This document shows positions 7,341-11,941 of a stretch of DNA of 11,941 bases, piece after piece. Both the position numbers and the translations under genes were made by a program. The notes beneath the pieces were generated by a model. That model was not told the origin of the DNA, made no database searches, and saw nothing but the letters and a program-made list of their open reading frames with translations. How positions within the stretch are numbered: the stretch's first letter is position 1; every line of letters begins with the position of its first letter. Source of the DNA: Candidatus Methanoperedens sp. (GTDB lineage Archaea; Halobacteriota; Methanosarcinia; Methanosarcinales; Methanoperedenaceae); contig JAJRAP010000173.1 of assembly GCA_028679855.1 (NCBI GenBank), forward strand, positions 1 to 11,941, written 5' to 3'.

Positions 7341-7753
7341 TATCTCACTCCCAATAGATTGGGACCAAGTTCTTTGATCTCTTCTACAAATTCTTTTACA
7401 GTACTGGCGAATTTCATCCCTTCACTGGCTGAAATCCACTCCAATCTCACTCTTCTGGGGTCAAGCCCCAGGGTCTTCATAACTCTGAGGAGCGTCTCGA
7501 CCCTCTCCTGAGCTTTCTTATTTCCTGAGACATAGTGGCAGTCGCCGATGTGGCAACCGGCGACCAGCACACCGTCAGCTCCGAGTTCCAGCGCTTTCAG
7601 TATATAGGAGGGAAAAACCTGACCGGAACACATCACTCGCATAATCCTGATATTATCGGGGTACTTCAATCTGCTTGTGCCTGCAAGGTCTGCGCCCACA
7701 TAGCTGCACCAGTTGCAGCAGAAAGCCACAATCCTTGGAGAGAATTCTGTCAT
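7340..7753 (-). CDS. mvhD: MvhD-like [2Fe-2S] electron-transfer subunit
   Basis: The 137-residue protein belongs to the MvhD/FlpD family, which in methanogens carries electrons from MvhAG hydrogenase or formate dehydrogenase into HdrA through a [2Fe-2S] cluster. The family cysteines are present: Cys12-Cys13 and Cys16 (CCNWCSY), Cys42 (RVMCSG), Cys67 and Cys72 (GCHIGDCHY), with GADGV before the last pair. Two usual residues differ: the family's CSGRVDP reads CSGQVFP, and CHPGDC reads CHIGDC. Its start overlaps the HdrA stop as ATGA, with GGGAGGTG about four bases upstream, so it is coupled to HdrA. No hydrogenase or dehydrogenase gene adjoins it, so the electron source must be encoded elsewhere. 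It could also serve the second HdrA pair, since it lies between the two modules. Confidence 0.93.
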   Translation of the reverse strand: MTEFSPRIVAFCCNWCSYVGADLAGTSRLKYPDNIRIMRVMCSGQVFPSYILKALELGADGVLVAGCHIGDCHYVSGNKKAQERVETLLRVMKTLGLDPRRVRLEWISASEGMKFASTVKEFVEEIKELGPNLLGVR

Positions 7754-9714
7754 ACTGCACCTCCCAGCGTGGCATCAAGCATGGCAAATGTAATGCTGTC
7801 GGTATAATTGCGAAGCTTGATTGAGCCGTTACAGCATGCCACAGCACATGCACCGCAGCCTTTGCATATTGCTGGGTTTATTCTTGCCACTTTGTGGGTG
7901 TCGAGGGTTACAATCTCAATAGCTCCATACTCGCATACATCCTTACAGTCGCCGCAGCCCCTGCACAGCCTCTCATCGACTTCAGAAATCAGCGGAGAAA
8001 GCTGCAGTGTCTTATGCGAGATAACTTCAAGGGCGCCTGATGCCGCCCCTTTTGCCTGTGCGACCGTGTCAGGAATGTCCTTGGGACCCTGTGCTGTCCC
8101 GGCAAGGAATACGCCATCAACAAGTGTGTCCACAGGCCGGAGTTTTGCATGCGCTTCCATGAAGAACCCGTCCGGGCTGGCAGCCAGCCCAAGCATCTTC
8201 TGGATCTTGGAAGAGTCAGACCTCGGAATCATCCCCACCGAGAGCACCACCATATCCAGTTCGTTCTCGGTGACCATGCCAAGCAGCGTATCGTCTGCAC
8301 GTATGACAGGATTTCTGCTCTTTTGCTCTTCGAAAATCTCTGCAACCCTGCCGCGCATGAATTTGATTCCGTTTTCCTGAGCACGCTTGTAAAACTCTTC
8401 GTAGCCTTTGCCAAAAGCCCTGATATCGATATAATATATAAATATCTCGCTTTCAGGATGGTGCTCCTTTATAAGAAGGGCGTTTTTTATGGCATACATG
8501 CAGCAGACCCTTGAGCAGTATTTATTGGCATGCTCGTCCCTTGACCCCACGCACTGCACAAATGCAATTCTTTTCGGAATCGCTCCATCCGAAGGTCTCA
8601 CCACTTCTCCCTTAGTTGGACCGGCTGCATGCAGGAGCCTCTCAAGCTGGAGTCCTGTGATCACGTTCCTGTATATCCCGAACCCGTACTCTTCTTTGGA
8701 GACGGGGTCAAACGGGTCAAATCCCGTAGCAACGACCACAGCCCCGATTTCTTCTTCGATGAACTCATCTGTGCGTTCATAATCAATAGCGCCAGCCGGG
8801 CACACCTTCTTGCATACCCCGCATTTTCCTTTCGTTATATATAAGCAACTGGCCCTGTCAATCACTGGAATATTGGGAACAGCCTGCGGGAACAGTGTGT
8901 ATATCGCTTTTCTTTTTCCCATCTTCTCATCATATTCACTCGGCACTTTTGTGGGGCATTTTTCCTGGCATAAACCGCATCCCGTGCAAAGACTTTCATC
9001 CAGTCCCCGCGATTTTTTCCTGATCTTTGCCTTGAAATTGCCTATAAATCCCGAAATCTCCTCTACCTCTGAGTAGGTGAACAGCTTTATCCTGGGATTT
9101 AAGGAGACCTCCACCATTTTGGGGGTCAGTATGCAGGCAGAGCAATCAAGCGTGGGGAAGGTTTTTCCAAGCTGGGACATCCTGCCGCCTATGCTCTGCT
9201 CTTTTTCCACCAGGACAACATCAAACCCTATATTCGCAATGTCAAGAGATGTCTGTATTCCTGCTATCCCTGCTCCTATGACAAGAACGCGCTGGATGAC
9301 ATTTGCGGATAAACTTGTCAGCGGCTCATCCATCCTCACTTTTGCCACTGCCATCTTTATAAGGTCAAGGGCTTTATCTGTGGTCTTCTCTTTATCCAGA
9401 TGCACCCATGATGCCTGCTCCCTGATATTTGCAATCTCTAAAAGGAAGGGATTGAGCCCTGCGCTGGCAAGCACCTTCTTATATGTATTTTCGTGCATGC
9501 GGGGTGAACATGCCGCCACCACTACCCTGTCGAGATTCCTGTTTTTGATATCTTCCCTTATCAGGTCCTGTCCCGGTTCTGAACACATGTACTTGTAGTC
9601 CTTAGCAAGAGATACGTCTTTTAATTTCGCAACCTTTTGTGTCAGTCCCTCCACATCGACAACACCGGCTATATTCGTTCCACAGTGACAGATATAAACA
9701 CCAATATTTGTCAT
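7750..9714 (-). CDS. hdrA: Full-length heterodisulfide reductase subunit A (FAD, iron-sulfur)
   Basis: The 654-residue protein has the normal HdrA length and all four parts. These are the N-terminal Fe-S domain (Cys9/11/44/69), the FAD domain (GAGIAG 147-152, Cys191/194 in CSAC), the inserted ferredoxin (Cys243/246/249/253 and Cys290/298/301/305) and the C-terminal ferredoxin (Cys584/587/590/594 and Cys617/620/623/627). In methanogens HdrA carries the FAD that bifurcates electrons between ferredoxin and the CoM-S-S-CoB disulfide. In methane oxidisers the reaction would run in reverse. There is no in-frame TGA, so it is a cysteine form and not a selenoprotein. The ATG overlaps the HdrB stop as ATGA, with GGAGG six bases upstream. 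Its start contains the conserved GVYICHCGTN segment, confirming the N-terminus. HdrB, HdrC and MvhD partners are adjacent. Confidence 0.97.
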   Translation of the reverse strand: MTNIGVYICHCGTNIAGVVDVEGLTQKVAKLKDVSLAKDYKYMCSEPGQDLIREDIKNRNLDRVVVAACSPRMHENTYKKVLASAGLNPFLLEIANIREQASWVHLDKEKTTDKALDLIKMAVAKVRMDEPLTSLSANVIQRVLVIGAGIAGIQTSLDIANIGFDVVLVEKEQSIGGRMSQLGKTFPTLDCSACILTPKMVEVSLNPRIKLFTYSEVEEISGFIGNFKAKIRKKSRGLDESLCTGCGLCQEKCPTKVPSEYDEKMGKRKAIYTLFPQAVPNIPVIDRASCLYITKGKCGVCKKVCPAGAIDYERTDEFIEEEIGAVVVATGFDPFDPVSKEEYGFGIYRNVITGLQLERLLHAAGPTKGEVVRPSDGAIPKRIAFVQCVGSRDEHANKYCSRVCCMYAIKNALLIKEHHPESEIFIYYIDIRAFGKGYEEFYKRAQENGIKFMRGRVAEIFEEQKSRNPVIRADDTLLGMVTENELDMVVLSVGMIPRSDSSKIQKMLGLAASPDGFFMEAHAKLRPVDTLVDGVFLAGTAQGPKDIPDTVAQAKGAASGALEVISHKTLQLSPLISEVDERLCRGCGDCKDVCEYGAIEIVTLDTHKVARINPAICKGCGACAVACCNGSIKLRNYTDSITFAMLDATLGGAV

Positions 9715-10607
9715 TTCCTTCCTCCATTGATCTTATCCAGCAGCGATTGTGCAGGAATGTTTTGAAATTCAAGTCCAAGCTTTTTCTGTTCCATTCCGAG
9801 GCCAAGTCCGATCAGCTGTGTGAAATAAAGCACTGGAAGGCGGAATTCTTCGCCGTATATCTTTTTTATCTCCGCCTGGCCCCTGTCGAACTCGAGATGG
9901 CATGACGCACACTGATCAACGATGCAGTCTCCGCCTGCCAAGATGATGTTTTTTAGTTTTTCTCGTGTAAAATCAAGGGTCACATCGATATCTTTGGCAC
10001 GAACGCCGCCCCCAAACCCGCAGCACATTGTTTTGTCCTTATAATCTATACTCTCAGCCCCCGTAGCTCTGACGATATCATCAAGGAATCTGGGCCGCTC
10101 TGAACTTCCATGCTTCTTTATTTCAGATGGTTTAAGGAAGTGACATCCATAGTGGGTGCATACCTTTATACCATCGAGAGTATTTTTCATCGACTCCTGT
10201 ATTTTTTTTACTCCGATATCCTCAGAAAAAACCTCAATCATGTGTTTTATTTTTGAGTTCCCCTTGAATTCGCATCCCACCTTTGAGAGGATTTCATTGA
10301 TTTTGTCCTTCAGCTCCTTATTTCCATTCAGGAGATGGTTTGCCTCGGCAAGCGAGCCGTAACAGCCGTTGCACATGGTCACTATATCCTGCCCCGTCTC
10401 TTCCCCGATTGCTATGTTCCTTGCCGCGATTGCAAGCCATGATTCAAGGTGAAAACAACTGAAAACACCCGGCGCAGGACAGCACGACGCCCCGTTTATC
10501 GGGAGAAGTTCTATATCAAAATATTTCAGTATGCTGGTAGATGTGGCTTCGATTCCAGGATAACGGTTCGGGATTATACACCCAAGAAAAGTGGCGTACT
10601 CTTTCAT
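9711..10607 (-). CDS. hdrB: Heterodisulfide reductase subunit B (two CCG domains)
   Basis: The 298-residue protein has the length and motifs of true HdrB, the subunit that reduces (or, in reverse, forms) CoM-S-S-CoB on two non-cubane [4Fe-4S] clusters. The first CCG domain has Cys10, Cys42-Cys43 (SCCPAPG) and Cys79/82. The second has Cys155, Cys195-Cys196 (CCGFGGG) and Cys233/236. The C-terminal LPVLYFTQLIGLGLG segment is typical of HdrB. It differs from the HdrD-like proteins here, which read CCGVS at the second site. Translation starts at an ATG overlapping the HdrC stop as ATGA, with GGGGGAG three bases upstream. With HdrC and HdrA it should form the soluble cytoplasmic HdrABC complex. Confidence 0.97.
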   Translation of the reverse strand: MKEYATFLGCIIPNRYPGIEATSTSILKYFDIELLPINGASCCPAPGVFSCFHLESWLAIAARNIAIGEETGQDIVTMCNGCYGSLAEANHLLNGNKELKDKINEILSKVGCEFKGNSKIKHMIEVFSEDIGVKKIQESMKNTLDGIKVCTHYGCHFLKPSEIKKHGSSERPRFLDDIVRATGAESIDYKDKTMCCGFGGGVRAKDIDVTLDFTREKLKNIILAGGDCIVDQCASCHLEFDRGQAEIKKIYGEEFRLPVLYFTQLIGLGLGMEQKKLGLEFQNIPAQSLLDKINGGRK

Positions 10608-11185
10608 ATTCTCCCCCGAAGTTCCATAGTCTCCCAGTTAAACCCAACTATCTCATCAAAACCAGTGAGTCTCAATACTTCCTGAACTGACCTGAGCGCC
10701 TCGGGGAATGAATGAGTGGTGGGAGGAAGCCGGTTGAGCCCGAGTTCAACCCTCTGTTTCTGGACTTCCTCATTGGCAGGCACCCCGTGCCCTGTCTTGA
10801 ACACATAACTTGCGGTCATCCTGTGGGCATCCGCCATATAGCCCTCGCGCACTGCCATATTGCGCAGAACCCTTATGATGTCTGTGGTTTTTACACCTCT
10901 CGGACACCTCTCATAACACGTATAGCAGGTGGTGCAGAGCCAAAGATCGTCACTTCCGAGAACACTGTCCTTAAAACCGAGAGACGTCTCTCTAAAAATT
11001 TTCCGGGTACGGAAAGCTGTCCTTCTGCCTGATGGGCAGCTCCCTGTACAGCAGCCGCACTGGATGCACAACTCGACGGAACGCAGCACGTCTTCACCGA
11101 AAATCTTTCTCCCACTCTCCACGAACTCATCAATAAAACCGCTATTTAAATCATTGATCCGGATAATGTTCCTTGTAATAGGCAT
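10604..11185 (-). CDS. hdrC: Heterodisulfide reductase subunit C (two [4Fe-4S])
   Basis: HdrC relays electrons from HdrA to HdrB. From the ATG at 11185 the protein has 193 residues. The two motifs are CIQCGCCTGSCP (Cys40/43/46/50) and CTTCYTCYERCP (Cys84/87/90/94), followed by the typical HdrC helical tail with GHGVPANEEVQKQR and LGLNRLPPTTH. The length matches soluble HdrC. A GTG at 11194 would add three residues and overlap the V4R stop as GTGA, but it has no ribosome binding site. The ATG at 11185 has GGTGAT four bases upstream and is preferred. The V4R gene ends 5 bases before this start, and HdrB overlaps the end. No membrane segments are present. Confidence 0.94.
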   Translation of the reverse strand: MPITRNIIRINDLNSGFIDEFVESGRKIFGEDVLRSVELCIQCGCCTGSCPSGRRTAFRTRKIFRETSLGFKDSVLGSDDLWLCTTCYTCYERCPRGVKTTDIIRVLRNMAVREGYMADAHRMTASYVFKTGHGVPANEEVQKQRVELGLNRLPPTTHSFPEALRSVQEVLRLTGFDEIVGFNWETMELRGRI

Positions 11186-11189
11186 GTCA

Positions 11190-11195
11190 ATCACC
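11190..11195 (-). promoter_or_regulatory. Ribosome binding site deciding the HdrC start
   Basis: GGTGAT on the minus strand includes the V4R stop codon (TGA) and lies four bases before the ATG at 11185. The competing GTG at 11194 is inside this motif and is preceded by TTAAACCAATGTTCTG, which has no pairing to 16S rRNA. This supports ATG as start and couples HdrC translation to the V4R gene. Confidence 0.55.
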
Positions 11196-11715
11196 AGAAC
11201 ATTGGTTTAATAAGAAATTCGCAGTGGTCATCTCCCCTGCTTTCACAGCGAACTTCATCGCACCTCAGAGCTTCCATCCCAAAAGCCACCTCTACGAACC
11301 CGCAGAGGTATCCCCTGGTAAAATAGCAGACCGGGTCATCGGATTTTTTTTGATACTGCCGGGATTCGAAGTTATTGTGAACTGTTATTCTTATTTCAGT
11401 CTTATCTACGTCCTCTTCTATACTGTCGAGATAGAGCCACCCAAACCTGGAGAACTGTTTCTTGTATGCCTCGATCACTTCGTCTTTGTTTCTGAAGTCC
11501 CACCATTTTTTCATGGTCGCTACCCCCTGCCTCCCTGCCTCATATCCAGCATGGTAGAGCAGGCTCTCCCCCCGCCTTCCAAGCACTGTCACCAGTTCTT
11601 TATGTATCATCCCGAAAGTTTTCTTGCTCATGAGAATAACAGGGACATCTGAAACTCTCACATCTGCGGTCATATCATCAAATGTTATCCTGAAAGCCTC
11701 TTCCAGCAACTTCAT
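11191..11715 (-). CDS. V4R-domain protein at the head of the Hdr operon
   Basis: The 174-residue soluble protein ends in a V4R (4-vinyl reductase-type) domain, about residues 110-170. It is recognised by FTRGYLCGFVE (132-142) and the metal- or ligand-site motif C157-ESRGDDH-C165-EF. Other cysteines are at 130, 138 and 152. The N-terminal part (1-105) has a YHAGYEAGRQG segment (54-64), normal for small-molecule-binding V4R proteins. V4R domains are known in archaeal regulators, in bacteriochlorophyll and phenol-response proteins, and in TRAPP-like folds, where they bind hydrophobic ligands. None of that fixes the function here. Its ATG overlaps the zinc-finger gene stop as ATGA, with GGAGG eight bases upstream, and hdrC begins 5 bases after its stop. 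A ligand-sensing or regulatory role for the operon, or an accessory role for the Hdr complex, is inferred. Confidence 0.85.
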   Translation of the reverse strand: MKLLEEAFRITFDDMTADVRVSDVPVILMSKKTFGMIHKELVTVLGRRGESLLYHAGYEAGRQGVATMKKWWDFRNKDEVIEAYKKQFSRFGWLYLDSIEEDVDKTEIRITVHNNFESRQYQKKSDDPVCYFTRGYLCGFVEVAFGMEALRCDEVRCESRGDDHCEFLIKPMFW

Positions 11716-11885
11716 CTTTGATTCCTCCCTGAAACCGATACCTCATTATTTCGGTGTATTTTTGAGTTATGCATCTTGCTCATATGGTCAAATACTGAAC
11801 TTATTAATACAAATTCACCACCGCAGATAGGGCAGCCAAACGTCCAAGGATAGTGGTTTTTCTCACTTTTTCCATCTTCATCCAT
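11712..11885 (-). CDS. 57-residue single C2H2 zinc-finger protein
   Basis: This short gene codes for MDEDGKSEK, then one zinc finger, then a basic tail (about 40-57, with KIHR and GRNQR). The finger is C18-x2-C21-x3-F25-x5-V31-x2-H34-x4-H39, which fits the classical C2H2 pattern including the hydrophobic core positions. The ATG is the first after an in-frame TAA, with AAGGT about eight bases upstream and a TATA-like element 36-46 bases upstream. The stop overlaps the V4R start as ATGA, and the pattern of coupling matches the genes that follow. It is probably the first gene of the operon. Small C2H2 proteins are known in archaea and are often DNA- or protein-binding, but no function is established. 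A chance ORF is unlikely given the exact finger spacing, ribosome binding site and overlap. Confidence 0.8.
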   Translation of the reverse strand: MDEDGKSEKNHYPWTFGCPICGGEFVLISSVFDHMSKMHNSKIHRNNEVSVSGRNQR

Positions 11886-11920
11886 TTTAATTTACCTTCA
11901 ATTTTTAGTAGCAATGCCAT

Positions 11921-11931
11921 CAATAAATAAG
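11921..11931 (-). promoter_or_regulatory. Putative TATA box of the Hdr operon
   Basis: The minus strand reads CTTATTTATTG, AT-rich and TATA-like. A start site about 25 bases on, near 11895, would leave a leader of about 10-12 bases before the zinc-finger ATG at 11885. Only 10 bases remain upstream in the window, so BRE and operator context cannot be judged, and a more distant promoter is possible. Confidence 0.4.
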
Positions 11932-11941
11932 CAAGTGAGCA

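Noticed and set aside
7808..8380. 190-residue plus-strand open frame
   Set aside because: It is antisense to the 3' part of HdrA, whose cysteine motifs are intact. It has no ribosome binding site and is low in recognisable domains.
9077..9598. 173-residue plus-strand open frame
   Set aside because: It is antisense to the 5' half of HdrA and simply mirrors its FAD and N-terminal domain codons.
7750..9714. Selenocysteine form of HdrA
   Set aside because: The reading frame has no internal TGA and the expected cysteines are encoded as Cys.
11186..11194. GTG start for hdrC overlapping the V4R stop as GTGA
   Set aside because: It has no ribosome binding site, whereas the ATG at 11185 has GGTGAT in the right place.
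1..11941. tRNA, rRNA, CRISPR, insertion sequence or attachment site
   Set aside because: No cloverleaf, regular short repeat array, transposase motif or terminal inverted repeats were seen.

Overview
The window looks like archaeal chromosome from a methane-metabolising euryarchaeon, most likely Methanosarcinales or a relative such as an ANME-2/Methanoperedens-type lineage. The support is a complete soluble heterodisulfide reductase set (HdrC, HdrB, HdrA), an MvhD electron-transfer subunit, extra HdrA and HdrD paralogues, a V4R protein, a probable DUF22 protein, TATA-type promoters, strong GGAGGTGA-like ribosome binding sites and an oligo-T terminator. The taxon is inferred. An archaeoglobal or Syntrophoarchaeum-like origin cannot be excluded from this stretch alone.

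Layout. (1) 41-1521, minus strand: a stand-alone gene for a membrane-anchored surface protein made of five Ig-like repeats, with its own TATA box and an oligo-T terminator. (2) 1471-1683: a divergent promoter region with a perfect 8-bp inverted repeat next to the surface-protein TATA box. (3) 1684-2715, plus strand: a TTG-started HdrD-like (HdrC+HdrB fusion) protein. (4) 2744-11885, minus strand: one compact ten-gene transcription unit that converges on gene 3. Its order of transcription is C2H2 zinc-finger micro-protein, V4R protein, HdrC, HdrB, HdrA, MvhD, HdrD-like protein, short HdrA-like protein, N/C-domain HdrA-like protein, DUF22-like protein. Neighbouring genes overlap by 1-4 bases or are separated by at most 10.

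How the genes may work together. HdrA-HdrB-HdrC-MvhD has the parts of a soluble, flavin-based electron-bifurcating or confurcating CoM-S-S-CoB reductase, but no hydrogenase, formate dehydrogenase or F420-oxidising subunit is encoded here. A second module follows directly: an HdrD-like disulfide-reductase-type subunit plus two HdrA-like flavoproteins. Of these two, one keeps only the FAD domain with the inserted ferredoxin, and the other keeps the N-terminal Fe-S domain, FAD domain and C-terminal ferredoxin. They look like a subfunctionalised, heterodimeric HdrA, comparable in principle to QmoA/QmoB of sulfate reducers. MvhD lies between the modules and could serve either.

The most notable observations are the complementary HdrA pair, the duplicated HdrD-like subunit across the convergent boundary, and a previously easy-to-miss 57-residue C2H2 zinc-finger gene overlapping the V4R gene at the operon head, which may form a small regulatory or sensory pair. 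No RNA genes, CRISPR arrays, insertion sequences or selenocysteine codons were seen. There is no gene-free stretch above 300 bases.
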